DNA from: Streptomyces chromofuscus
GTDB taxonomy: Bacteria; Actinomycetota; Actinomycetes; Streptomycetales; Streptomycetaceae
Length of the DNA: 64,000 nucleotides
Direction of reading: 5' to 3'
NCBI RefSeq assembly: GCF_015160875.1
Contig: NZ_CP063374.1
Span: 310,001-374,000 of the forward strand
The position numbers and the translations under genes were made by a program. The notes beneath the pieces are model-generated. The model was not told where the DNA came from. It saw only the letters and a list, made by a program, of their open reading frames with translations, and did not search any database. This document shows positions 45,885 through 54,707 of this stretch, piece by piece; position 1 is the stretch's first letter; the number at the start of each line of letters is the position of its first letter.

Positions 45885-47644
45885 CGGAAGACTCCGGGAC
45901 GCATCGGCGACAGACCGACCGGCAGTCGGTCTGCCGGATCCTGCGCGTCACCGGACCGCTCGTCGAGATGGAGTACACGCGCGGCATCGCGATGTACGAC
46001 CTGGTCTCGATCGGCCCCGCCCGGTTGCCGGGGGAGATCGTGGCCGTCAGCGGCCACGTGGTCACCGTCCAGGCGTACGAGTACACCGGTGGCCTCGCTC
46101 CGGGACAGATGGCGCTGCCCCAGGGCCGTCCGCTGTCGGTCCGGCTCGGTCCCGAACTGCTGGGCGGAATCTTCGACGGTCTGCTGCGCCCTCTGTCCGG
46201 TGTCGGCGACTGGCTGGTGCCCGGTGCGCAACGGAACACGGCTGGGGACCGGACCTGGTCCTTCCGCCCCTCGGTCGCGCGGGGCGAGGCGGTGGCCGAG
46301 GGGCAGGCGCTCGGAGAAGTCCGCGACGTGGGGCCCCTGCCGGTGAAGGTCCTCGTGCCGCCGGGCGGCGGGGGCACGGTCGAGGAGATCGCCGGGGCCG
46401 GGGACCACCCGCGGGACGCCGTGGTGGCCGTGGTGGGCGGTACCGAGGTGACCGTCGGCGCCCTGTGGCCGGTGCGCCGGCCGCGCCCGGTGCGGGAGCG
46501 CGTCGACAGCCACGAGGCCCTGAACACCGGCCAGCGGGTGATCGACCTGCTCTTCCCCGTGGCGCGGGGCAGCACGGCGGCGGTGCCCGGTGGCTTCGGC
46601 ACCGGCAAGACGATGCTCCTGCAGCAGATCGCCAAGTGGTGCGACGCGGACGTCATCGTCTACGTCGGCTGCGGGGAGCGCGGCAACGAGATGGCCGACG
46701 TCATCACCGAACTGGCCGAGCTTCAGGACCCGCGCACGGGCGGGCACCTCTCGGACCGCACCGTGACGATCGCCAACACCTCCAACATGCCGATGATGGC
46801 CCGCGAGGCGAGCGTCCACACGGGAATGACGGTCGCCGAGTACTTCCGGGACATGGGCCTCGACGTGGTGGTCATCGCCGACTCGACCTCCCGGTGGGCC
46901 GAGGCGCTGCGCGAGTTCGCCTCCCGCACCGGCGAGCTGCCCGCCGAGGAGGGCTACCCGGCCGGGCTGGCCTCCGCCATCGCGGCCTTCTACGAACGGG
47001 CCGCGGCCGTGACCACCCTCGGAGGCGACCGGGGTTCGGTGACCGTGATCGGCGCGGTGTCCCCGCCCGGCGGGGACATGACGGAACCGGTGACCGCGCA
47101 CACCGAACGCTTCGTCCGCTGCCTGTGGACCCTCGACCGCGACCTCGCCTACGCCCGCCACTACCCCGCCGTCTCCTGGGCTGGGTCCTTCTCCCGGGAC
47201 GTACCGGTCCTCGCCGCCGGACACCGGGCAGCCGGCGACCCGGCATGGACCCGGCGCCGCGACCGGGTGGGAGCGGCGCTGGCGGAGGCCGACCGGCTGG
47301 CCGCTCTCGTGGACCTGATCGGCATCGCCGCCCTGCCCGCGCGGGAGCGGATCAGCGTGCTGGCGGGGAGGCTGGTCCGCGAGGGCGTGCTGCAGCAGAG
47401 CGCGCTGTCGGAGCGGGACTCCTACTGCGGGCCGGAGAAGACGGCCGCCCTGGCCGACGCCGTCCTCGCGGTCGCCGACCGCTGCCGCGAACTGGTGGAC
47501 TCCGGTGTCTCACCGGCCACGATCGAGGAGGTCGACTTCGGCCCGCTGCTGCGCGCCCGCGAGGACACCGCCCCGCAGGACGCCGCCGCAGTGGCGGCGC
47601 GGCGGGACGCCATGGTCGCCAGGTTGGGTGACGTGCGGCCATGA
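45881..47644 (+). CDS. ntpA: V/A-type ATPase catalytic subunit A
   Basis: A 587-residue catalytic subunit that hydrolyses or makes ATP in the V1/A1 head. Walker A is PGGFGTGKTMLLQQ (about residue 236). Walker B/catalytic segments are VYVGCGERGNEMADV, with the catalytic Glu, and VVIADSTSRWAEALRE. The family-specific non-homologous insert is present near SFRPSVARGEAVAEGQALGE. The N-terminus begins CRILRVTGPLVEMEYTRGIA. Start GTG 45881 overlaps the subunit E stop. Length matches the usual 580-600 residues. Confidence 0.95.
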   Translation: MTEDSGTHRRQTDRQSVCRILRVTGPLVEMEYTRGIAMYDLVSIGPARLPGEIVAVSGHVVTVQAYEYTGGLAPGQMALPQGRPLSVRLGPELLGGIFDGLLRPLSGVGDWLVPGAQRNTAGDRTWSFRPSVARGEAVAEGQALGEVRDVGPLPVKVLVPPGGGGTVEEIAGAGDHPRDAVVAVVGGTEVTVGALWPVRRPRPVRERVDSHEALNTGQRVIDLLFPVARGSTAAVPGGFGTGKTMLLQQIAKWCDADVIVYVGCGERGNEMADVITELAELQDPRTGGHLSDRTVTIANTSNMPMMAREASVHTGMTVAEYFRDMGLDVVVIADSTSRWAEALREFASRTGELPAEEGYPAGLASAIAAFYERAAAVTTLGGDRGSVTVIGAVSPPGGDMTEPVTAHTERFVRCLWTLDRDLAYARHYPAVSWAGSFSRDVPVLAAGHRAAGDPAWTRRRDRVGAALAEADRLAALVDLIGIAALPARERISVLAGRLVREGVLQQSALSERDSYCGPEKTAALADAVLAVADRCRELVDSGVSPATIEEVDFGPLLRAREDTAPQDAAAVAARRDAMVARLGDVRP

Positions 47645-49044
47645 GCCCGACCGGTGGGATCGAGTACACGTCGGTGCGTGAACTGAGGGGGCCGCTCGCG
47701 ATCGTCGAAGGGGTGACCGGGATCGGCTGGGACGAATACGTACGCATCACCCTCGCCTCGGGCGAACTCCGCCACGGCGTGGTCCTGGACGCCGACCGCG
47801 ACCTGGCGGTCGTCCAGGTGCTGGAGGGCACCGCGGGCATGGACCCGGAGGGCGTCCGGGCGGCCTTCTCGGGCAGCCCCCTGCGCGTCCCGGTCGGCAC
47901 GGACTGGCTCGGCCGGGTCTGCAACGGCCGGGGCGAGCCCCTGGACGGCGGCCCGCCCGTCCTCGGCTCCCACGACGCCGAGGTGGGCGGCGCACCCATC
48001 AACCCGGTGCGGCGCGAACCGCCGTCCGAGCCGGTGCTGACCGGCGTGGGGGTCGTCGATGCCCTGACCACGCTGGTACGCGGGCAGAAGCTGCCGGTGT
48101 TCTCGGTGGCCGGACTGCCGCATCTGGAACTGGCCGCCCAGATCGCCGCGCAGGCCACCGCCGCCGGTGAGGCGTTCAGTGTCGTCTTCGCGGGCATGGG
48201 GCTCACCCATGCCGACGCCTCCTTCGTGCGCGACGCCCTGGAGGAACGGTCCGCGGCCGGAGAACTGGTCCTGCTGCTGAACACCGCCGACGACCCGGTG
48301 GTCGAACGGATCCTCACCCCGCGCATCGCGCTCACCGTCGCCGAGCACCTCGCCTTCGACGAGGGACGGCATGTCCTGGTGGTGATGACCGACATGACCA
48401 CGTACGCCGAGGCGCTGCGCGAGGTCTCCGCCGCCCGCGGGGAGGTACCCGCCCGCCGCGCCTACCCCGGCTACCTCTACAGCGACCTGGCCTCCCTGTA
48501 CGAACGCTGCGGACGCATTCGGGGCCGGCCCGGCTCGGTCACCGTGCTGCCGGTGCTCACCATGCCCGCGGGCGACATCACCCACCCGGTGCCCGACCTC
48601 ACCGGCTACATCACCGAGGGCCAGATCGTCCTCTCGCCCGAGACGCACGCGCGAGGCGTCTACCCACCGCTGGACGCCCTGTCCTCCCTCTCCCGGCTGA
48701 TGCGCAAGGGCGCGGGGCCCGGCCGTACCCGCGACGACCATCTCGACGTCGCGGCCCAGTTGCTGGCCGCCCTGGCCCGCGCGCGGCAGGTGCGCGATCT
48801 CGCGGACCTGGTCGGCCGGTCGGCGCTGAGCCCCACCGACCGACGTTACCTGGACTTCGACCAGGCGTTCCTGCGGGACTTCGCCGACCAGCGCAGCGAC
48901 GAACCGCGCGACCTCGACACCTCTTTGGAACGCGGCCGGCGGGTTCTGCTGACCCTGCCCCGCAGCCAGCTCTCCATGCTGCCCGCACGGCTCCTCGGCG
49001 CCCACGGGGCCGAGGACGCCGCTGACACGGAGGCGTCCCGATGA
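47641..49044 (+). CDS. ntpB: V/A-type ATPase subunit B
   Basis: A 467-residue non-catalytic B subunit. Characteristic blocks are YTSVRELRGPLAIVEGVTGI, GRVCNGRGEPLDGGPPVLGS, QKLPVFSVAGLPHLELAAQI (no Walker A, as expected), VLVVMTDMTTYAEALREVSA and PARRAYPGYLYSDLASLYER. The segment YITEGQIVLSPETHARGVYP with DALSSLSRLM closes the nucleotide-binding interface. Start ATG 47641 overlaps subunit A; the stop overlaps subunit D. Confidence 0.95.
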   Translation: MSPTGGIEYTSVRELRGPLAIVEGVTGIGWDEYVRITLASGELRHGVVLDADRDLAVVQVLEGTAGMDPEGVRAAFSGSPLRVPVGTDWLGRVCNGRGEPLDGGPPVLGSHDAEVGGAPINPVRREPPSEPVLTGVGVVDALTTLVRGQKLPVFSVAGLPHLELAAQIAAQATAAGEAFSVVFAGMGLTHADASFVRDALEERSAAGELVLLLNTADDPVVERILTPRIALTVAEHLAFDEGRHVLVVMTDMTTYAEALREVSAARGEVPARRAYPGYLYSDLASLYERCGRIRGRPGSVTVLPVLTMPAGDITHPVPDLTGYITEGQIVLSPETHARGVYPPLDALSSLSRLMRKGAGPGRTRDDHLDVAAQLLAALARARQVRDLADLVGRSALSPTDRRYLDFDQAFLRDFADQRSDEPRDLDTSLERGRRVLLTLPRSQLSMLPARLLGAHGAEDAADTEASR

Positions 49045-49661
49045 CCGGCGCCCGCCATACGCCGCCCGGCCGTGCGGGACGTCTGCGGCTGCGGCACGGC
49101 CTCGACGTCGCCGAGCGCGGAGCCGACCTCCTGGAGCGCAAGTTGCTCATCCTGCGCTCCGAACACGCGCGGCTGCTGCGCGCGGAACAGGAAGCCGCCC
49201 GCGCCTGGCGGGACCTTCTGGCGGAGGCCGAGAGCTGGCTGCTGCGGGGACTGCTCCTGGGCGGGGAACAGGCCCTGGAGTCGGCCACCGCGGGCATCGG
49301 CGCCGCCGAGGTCACGGTGCGCTGGGCCACTTCCCTGGGTGTACGCCGCCCGGCCGCGGTCTCCCTGTCCGTACCGGCCCGTCCGCCCACGGCCGCCGCC
49401 CCCGCCAACACGGCCCTGGTACACGCCGAGGCGGCCTATGGCCGTGCCGTGCGCGCCGCAGCCGAGTACGCGGCGGCCCATGCCGCCGTCCAGCTGGTGG
49501 GCACGGAGGTCAGCAGCACCAGGCACCGGGTCCGTGCCCTGCGACGCCACTGGATCCCCCGCCTTCGGGCGGCCCTGGACCGGAGCGACCTCGCCCTGGA
49601 GCAGGCCGAGCACGAGGACAGCGTCCGGCGACGGTGGTGGGCTGCCCGGCATCAGTCATGA
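49041..49661 (+). CDS. ntpD: V/A-type ATPase subunit D (central shaft)
   Basis: A 206-residue subunit D, the rotor shaft. The N-terminal helix has LRLRHGLDVAERGADLLERK followed by LLILRSEHARLL. The C-terminal helix (STRHRVRALRRHWIPRLRAA) pairs with it as a long antiparallel coiled coil. It is the last gene of the operon, overlapping subunit B by 4 nt. A convincing terminator is not seen before the iron-uptake operon starts 75 bp downstream. Confidence 0.9.
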   Translation: MTGARHTPPGRAGRLRLRHGLDVAERGADLLERKLLILRSEHARLLRAEQEAARAWRDLLAEAESWLLRGLLLGGEQALESATAGIGAAEVTVRWATSLGVRRPAAVSLSVPARPPTAAAPANTALVHAEAAYGRAVRAAAEYAAAHAAVQLVGTEVSSTRHRVRALRRHWIPRLRAALDRSDLALEQAEHEDSVRRRWWAARHQS

Positions 49662-49688
49662 GATGTCCGCACAGATCGGAAATAGAGG

Positions 49689-49707
49689 TAAATTTAGCCT
49701 GTCCTAA
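49689..49707 (+). promoter_or_regulatory. Probable iron box (DmdR/IdeR operator)
   Basis: TAAATTTAGCCTGTCCTAA matches 14 of 19 positions of the actinobacterial iron box TTAGGTTAGCCTAACCTAA. It lies 28 bp before the start of the iron-binding lipoprotein gene, in the most AT-rich short stretch of the region. An Fe(II)-loaded DmdR/IdeR repressor would block transcription of the importer. Confidence 0.75.
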
Positions 49708-49735
49708 GTCGGGTCGGGCTTCAGGGAGACGACCG

Positions 49736-50800
49736 GTGAGTGACCACACGCGTACCAGCCCGAGAGTCGTCGCCTCGGTCGCCGTCTGCACTGTGCTGAC
49801 GCTGGGCCTTGCGGGCTGTGCCGACGACAGTGAGGGAGCACACCCGGCCGGTCGGGCTTCCGACCAGGAGGTCACGGTGTACAGCGGTCGCAGCAGGCCC
49901 CTGGTCGAGCCGGTGCTGGACGAGTTCGAGAAGGCCAGCGGCATCACCGTCGAGGTGCGCTACGGCGATACGGCCGCCATGGCCGCGCAGTTGCAGGAAG
50001 AGGGCAGCCGAACACCTGCGGACGTCTTCCTCGCCCAGGAGGCGGGGGCTTTGGGGGCGGTGGCCGGGGACGACTTGTTCGCCGGACTGCCGGACGAGGT
50101 GCTGGACAAGGTACCGGCCGCCTACCGGGACGAAGCCGGGCAGTGGGTGGGAGTGACCGGCCGCTCGCGCACCATGGTCCACAACGTCGGCCAGGTGGCC
50201 GAGGACGACCTGCCCCAGTCGGTGTTCGAGCTGACCGAGCCGGAGTGGAAGGGAAAGGTGGGCATCGCGCCGACCAACGGCTCGTTCCAGGCGTTCATCA
50301 CCGCGATGCGGGTCGAGCACGGCGACGAGCGCACCCAGGACTTCCTGAACGGTCTCAAGACCAACGACGCGCAGATCAGGGAGGGCAACGCGCCCATCGT
50401 CGCCGACGTCGACGAAGGCAGGCTCGCCACAGGGCTGGTCAACCACTACTACGTGTACGAGCTGGCCAAGGAGAAGGGCACCACCGTCGACGCGCTCAAG
50501 GCGAAGAACCACTTCTTCCCGGACGGGGACATCGGCGCCCTCGTCAACGTCTCCGGCGTCGGCGTCCTGAAGGGGGCCGACGACGATCCCGACGCCCGCG
50601 CTTTCGTCGACTACCTGCTCGGCAGGCGGGCACAGACCTACTTCGCCCAGGAGACGTACGAATATCCGCTGGTGGCCGGTGTCGCCAGTGCGCCCGGCCT
50701 GCCGCAGCTGTCCTCGCTGAACACTCCCGACATCGACCTCGACGACCTCGACGACCTACGGACGACGGTCGAGATGATCAGGGACTCGGGGCTGGCCTGA
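49736..50800 (+). CDS. fbpA: Iron(III) ABC transporter substrate-binding lipoprotein
   Basis: A 354-residue extracellular solute-binding protein. The signal peptide ends in a lipobox, LAGC, with lipidated Cys28. The mature protein has the ferric-binding pattern QEVTVYSGRSRPLVEPVLDE, FEKASGITVEVRYGDTAAMA and PADVFLAQEAGALGAV. Later it has the metal-ligand region LVNHYYVYELAKEKG, with paired Tyr residues like those that bind Fe3+ in FbpA. Start GTG 49736 after GGGAG. It is the first gene of a three-gene importer and is preceded by a probable iron box. Confidence 0.9.
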   Translation: MSDHTRTSPRVVASVAVCTVLTLGLAGCADDSEGAHPAGRASDQEVTVYSGRSRPLVEPVLDEFEKASGITVEVRYGDTAAMAAQLQEEGSRTPADVFLAQEAGALGAVAGDDLFAGLPDEVLDKVPAAYRDEAGQWVGVTGRSRTMVHNVGQVAEDDLPQSVFELTEPEWKGKVGIAPTNGSFQAFITAMRVEHGDERTQDFLNGLKTNDAQIREGNAPIVADVDEGRLATGLVNHYYVYELAKEKGTTVDALKAKNHFFPDGDIGALVNVSGVGVLKGADDDPDARAFVDYLLGRRAQTYFAQETYEYPLVAGVASAPGLPQLSSLNTPDIDLDDLDDLRTTVEMIRDSGLA

Positions 50801-50802
50801 CC

Positions 50803-52377
50803 ATGGCATCGGTGGCCGTCGTGCGCCGCCGGGTGCGGCGGCTCGTGCCACGCCCGGCGCTGGCGGTTGCCGCGGTGGCCGCAGTCGCGGTGGCGCTGAT
50901 CCCGCTGGCGTATCTGGGCGTGCGGGTCGGTGACGCGGGCTGGGCCCGCATCAGCGAGGAGTTGTTCAGGGCGCGGACCGGGGAACTCGCGACGCGCAGC
51001 CTGGCGCTGGCCGGGGTGGTGACCACGTCGTGCACGGCGCTCGGCGTGGCTTTGGCGTTCTTCGTCACGCGCACCGACCTGCCTGCGCGGCGACTGTTCG
51101 GGGTCCTGGCCGCGCTGCCGCTGGCGGTGCCCAGTTACGTGGCGGCCTTCGCCTGGGTCTCCACGGTGGAGGCCTTCGAGGGGTTCTGGGCGGCCGCGCT
51201 GGTCCTGACGCTGGTGTCGTACCCGTACGTCTCCCTCCCGGTCGCCGCCGCGCTGACGAGCGCCGACCCTGCACAGGAGGAGGTGGCCCGATCCCTGGGG
51301 AGCGGCCCGTGGCGCACGTTCCTCAGGGTGACGCTGCGCCAGGTCCGACCCGCGGTCGGGGCTGGGGCGCTCCTGGTGGCGCTGTATGTGCTTTCCGACT
51401 TCGGTGCGGTCTCCGTCCTGCGGGCGGACGTCTTCACCCCGGCCGTCTTCACCTCCATCAGCCTCGGTTTCGACCGCGCCGGCGCACTCGTACTCGCCAC
51501 CGTACTGGTCGTCCTCACCATGCTCATCGTCTCGGGCGAACAGCTGACCCGACGGCGTGCCGCCCGCTACGCCCGCCTGGGCGGCGCGGGCCGCCCACCG
51601 GCACGGCTGCGCCTGGGCCGCCTGCGGTGGCTCGCCGTATCCGGTCTGGTCGGCACGGCGGGCCCGGCGCTCGGCGTACCGGCGGCGAGCCTCGCGCGAT
51701 GGTTCGGCGAGGGCGTGTCACGGCCGGGCGCACTGTCCGGACTGGCCACGGCGGCGGGGAACTCGCTCACCGTCTCCGCCGCCGGTGCGGGCCTGACCAT
51801 GCTGCTCGCCCTGCCACTGGGACTGCTGGGCGCCCGCGCGCCCGGCACCGTCGCCGTCGTCCTGGACCGCCTGGCCTACCTCTCGCACGCGCTGCCCGGC
51901 CTGGTCATCGGCCTCTCCCTCGTGTTCTTCGGCATCAACGTGGCCTACCCGCTCTACCAGAGCGTCTGGCTGCTCGCCCTGGCCTACGCCGCGCTCTTCC
52001 TCCCGCTGGCCGTCGCAGCGGTCGGCACCGCCGCGCTGCAGGCCCCGCCGGCCCTGGAGGAGGTGGCCCGCTCGCTCGGCCGCCGCACATCCCATGTGCT
52101 GCGCACGCTCACCGTGCCACTGACCGCCCCCGGTATCGGCGCCGGCGCGATCCTGGTCTTCCTCACCTGCATGAAAGAGCTGCCCGCCACCCTCTTGCTG
52201 CGGCCGACCGGGACGGACACCCTCGCCACCGAGCTGTGGAGCCGGACATCGGTCTCCGCATACGCGGCCGCCGCGCCCTACGCCGCGCTCCTGGTGCTGC
52301 TGGCCGCGGTACCGACCTGGTGGCTGTCGGCCCGTACCGGCGTCCTCACCCGGGCGGTTCGGGGAGGAGGAAGCTGA
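50803..52377 (+). CDS. fbpB: Iron(III) ABC transporter permease (fused two-domain)
   Basis: A 524-residue membrane protein with two BinA-type permease halves and about twelve helices. Each half has an EAA-like loop: EEVARSLGSGPWRTFLRVTL (about 164-183) and EEVARSLGRRTSHVLRTLTV (about 421-440). These contact the ATPase. The size and duplication match FbpB/SfuB ferric permeases. Start ATG 50803, two bases after the lipoprotein stop; the ATPase gene follows one base after its stop. Confidence 0.92.
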   Translation: MASVAVVRRRVRRLVPRPALAVAAVAAVAVALIPLAYLGVRVGDAGWARISEELFRARTGELATRSLALAGVVTTSCTALGVALAFFVTRTDLPARRLFGVLAALPLAVPSYVAAFAWVSTVEAFEGFWAAALVLTLVSYPYVSLPVAAALTSADPAQEEVARSLGSGPWRTFLRVTLRQVRPAVGAGALLVALYVLSDFGAVSVLRADVFTPAVFTSISLGFDRAGALVLATVLVVLTMLIVSGEQLTRRRAARYARLGGAGRPPARLRLGRLRWLAVSGLVGTAGPALGVPAASLARWFGEGVSRPGALSGLATAAGNSLTVSAAGAGLTMLLALPLGLLGARAPGTVAVVLDRLAYLSHALPGLVIGLSLVFFGINVAYPLYQSVWLLALAYAALFLPLAVAAVGTAALQAPPALEEVARSLGRRTSHVLRTLTVPLTAPGIGAGAILVFLTCMKELPATLLLRPTGTDTLATELWSRTSVSAYAAAAPYAALLVLLAAVPTWWLSARTGVLTRAVRGGGS

Positions 52378-52378
52378 C

Positions 52379-53479
52379 ATGGCGGAGCTGCGTGTCACCG
52401 CGGTGCACAAGTCCTTCGGCGAGGTGCGGGCCATGCGCGGCGTGGACCTGACGGTCCGCTCCGGAACACTGACCGCGGTGCTCGGCCCCTCCGGCAGCGG
52501 CAAGACCACGCTGCTGCGCTGCATCGCCGGATTCGAACCCGTGGACGCCGGAGAGATCAGGCTCGACGGCCACCGGATCGCCGCCCCCGGCCGTACCGTG
52601 CCGCCGGAGCGGCGGCGTATCGCGGTCGTCCCGCAGGAAGGCGCGCTCTTCCCTCACCTGACGGTGCGCGGCAATGTCGCCTACGGGCTCGACCGGCACA
52701 GCCGACGGACCGGCCGCATCGAAACCGTGCTGGCGCTGGTGGGCCTCGCCGGATGCGAGGACCGAATGCCGCACCACCTCTCCGGCGGCCAGCAACAACG
52801 CGTGGCCGTCGCCCGGGCGCTGGCCCCGCACCCACCGGTCGTCCTGCTCGACGAGCCGTTCAGCGCCCTGGACGCCGCCCTGCGCGCCGAGGTGCGCGAG
52901 GACGTACGCGGCGCCCTGCGCGCCGACGGCGCGACGGCCGTCCTCGTCACCCACGACCAGGCCGAGGCCCTGTCGATCGCCGACGAGGTCGCCGTCATGC
53001 ACGACGGCCGGATCGTGCAGAGCGGCCCTCCGGACGTGGTCTACGGTGCGCCCGCCGATCCCTGGGTCGCCGGCTTCGTCGGCGAAGCCGTCTGGCTGCC
53101 CGCCGAGCTGACCGGCGACGGGGCCCGCACACCGCTCGGCCCCGTGCAGGTCGTCACCACGGACGGCCGTCCGCCGTACGCGCCCGGACGGGTACTGCTG
53201 CGCCCCGAGCAGATCGAGGTCGTCCCGGCCGACAGTGCGGCAGTGATCACCGCGACCGTCGTACGCCGTGACTTCCGGGGCCACGACGCCCTGCTCGCGC
53301 TGCGGCTGACGGACGGAACACCGATTACGGCCCGCATCTTCAACCCGGCCTCGGTCCCCCATCTCGTCGGCAGTGAAGTCGGCTTGCGCGTACACGGCGC
53401 CGCTCGAGCCTTCTCCCGCACGGTCCAGAGCCCCGCAGTCGCCACTCGTCCCCGAGGCGGCGGAGCATGGCCGGGGTGA
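52379..53479 (+). CDS. fbpC: Iron(III) ABC transporter ATP-binding protein
   Basis: A 366-residue ATPase. Walker A is GPSGSGKTTLLRC, the Q-loop is VVPQEGALFPHL, the signature is LSGGQQQRVAVARAL, and Walker B is VVLLDEPFSALDAALRAEVR, with the H-loop in VLVTHDQAEAL. A C-terminal TOBE-like domain (about 250-350) has VLLRPEQIEVVPADSAAVIT and the D-F-R-G-H-D segment of FbpC proteins. It energises Fe3+ import. Last gene of the operon; no obvious terminator. Confidence 0.93.
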   Translation: MAELRVTAVHKSFGEVRAMRGVDLTVRSGTLTAVLGPSGSGKTTLLRCIAGFEPVDAGEIRLDGHRIAAPGRTVPPERRRIAVVPQEGALFPHLTVRGNVAYGLDRHSRRTGRIETVLALVGLAGCEDRMPHHLSGGQQQRVAVARALAPHPPVVLLDEPFSALDAALRAEVREDVRGALRADGATAVLVTHDQAEALSIADEVAVMHDGRIVQSGPPDVVYGAPADPWVAGFVGEAVWLPAELTGDGARTPLGPVQVVTTDGRPPYAPGRVLLRPEQIEVVPADSAAVITATVVRRDFRGHDALLALRLTDGTPITARIFNPASVPHLVGSEVGLRVHGAARAFSRTVQSPAVATRPRGGGAWPG

Positions 53480-53676
53480 ACCTGGACGAAACAGGTAAGG
53501 GCGCCGGTGCGGAGGGAGGCTACGGCTCGGCGTCGCATCCTGCCGCGGCGCTGTCGCGTGTCTCGGAGCGCGAGCAGCCGCACGACGGAGTGCTCCGCCG
53601 AGCCGGTGGTGATCGGGCGCGGGGCGCGTGGTTCAGCCGGGTTGCTGGAAGCCCAGCGTGCCCGGCATCGGGGCGC

Positions 53677-54174
53677 TCACTGGAACACCGTGTGGATCTC
53701 CCGATCGGTCGCGGAGTGGGAGGCGAGCAGGCGTTCGTCCCCGGCCCGCAGGCGGATTGCCGGGTCCGGCACCGTGGGCTGCCCGTCCAGGACCGGCACC
53801 GGCACCGGCACCGGCACCGGCACCGGCATCGTGATGGTGAGGACGCCGTGCCCGTACTGCGCCGTGGCCTCCTCGCCCTTCGCCCCAGTGGGCAGCGGAG
53901 TGCGGTGGCCGTAGACGGACTGCCTGTCCGGGGTCACCCTGCTGCGCTGCGCGCGCAGGGTCAGGACACCGTCTGTGATGGTGATCTCGATGTCCTCGGC
54001 GTCGACTCCCGGAAGCTCGGCCAGCAGCACATACGTCCCGTCGGTCAGGCGCTCTTCCACATGGATGCCGTGCGTTTCCGGAACGGTGTGCATCACGGGG
54101 AAGCCGGCCTCCGCCCAGTCGGTCGGGGCGGACGGCACGGGCAGGCCGGGGAGCCACTCGATCGTGCTGGTCAT
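53677..54174 (-). CDS. Hsp20/alpha-crystallin small heat-shock protein with PV repeat
   Basis: A 165-residue small heat-shock protein. The alpha-crystallin domain runs from HVEERLTDGTYVLLAELPGV through DAEDIEITITDGVLTLRAQR to the strand with QYGHGVLTITMPVPV. Directly after it a run of Pro-Val dipeptides replaces the usual charged tail. It is encoded by six tandem copies of a hexanucleotide (53792-53827). The C-terminus (IRLRAGDERLLASHSATDRE) is unusual. Likely an ATP-independent chaperone. Start ATG 54174. Hsp20 is a classic dormancy protein, fitting the wider island. I saw no HspR-type repeat upstream. Confidence 0.85.
   Translation of the reverse strand: MTSTIEWLPGLPVPSAPTDWAEAGFPVMHTVPETHGIHVEERLTDGTYVLLAELPGVDAEDIEITITDGVLTLRAQRSRVTPDRQSVYGHRTPLPTGAKGEEATAQYGHGVLTITMPVPVPVPVPVPVLDGQPTVPDPAIRLRAGDERLLASHSATDREIHTVFQ
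53792..53827. repeat. Hexanucleotide tandem repeat inside the hsp20 gene
   Basis: Six perfect copies of ACCGGC (read on the + strand), 36 bp in all. The unit is 6 bp, so changes in copy number add or remove one Pro-Val pair without frameshift. Confidence 0.95.
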
Positions 54175-54707
54175 GACGTTCACCTCTTCTCCCATACCAG
54201 CGTTCTCCACCGGGCACTGCGCGCGCTTGGGCCGACCGGCCCCACCGGGAGGGTCGGGCGGCACCTGCGGAAGTCCACACAGCTGCCGTACGCGTCTTCG
54301 CCGAGGCGTGAGGGCGTCGGACGCGTGTCGGGCATCGCCGTCGCCGAGGACCGAGCCGCCCCGCCCCGACCTGTGGCTCGATCCGTGGACGTCCGTGGTC
54401 ATCAGGATGGTCGATCAGCCCACGGACGCAGGCGGTGCGGACACCGCGCCCACGCCCCGGAGCTGTTCGCCGCGTCGCCGACGACCTGCATCGCCCTCTA
54501 CGTGGATCGCTGTCCGACCCGCCACGGCCTGCACTATTCAGGCCTGCGGGTTCGCACGGAGTTCGCCATGGCTCCCGAGCGCCCGGCCCGCGTCGCATCC
54601 GTACGCGCGTCACCGTCGTCCCGCCGCCCGCCCTCTCCGTCCAGTGCCGGGCCGGAGGCTTGACGCCCGGAAGGTGGGAGGTGGTCCGGTTGCCCGTTTC
54701 CACGCCC
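54175..54707. other. Intergenic region upstream of hsp20
   Basis: About 530 bp. It contains the hsp20 promoter and lies behind the end of the carboxylate-amine ligase gene. No recognisable coding sequence, and no CIRCE or HAIR-type repeat was found by eye. Confidence 0.45.

Noticed and set aside
53792..53827. Short repeats resembling a CRISPR or regulatory array
   Set aside because: The unit is 6 bp, without spacers, and lies in frame inside hsp20.
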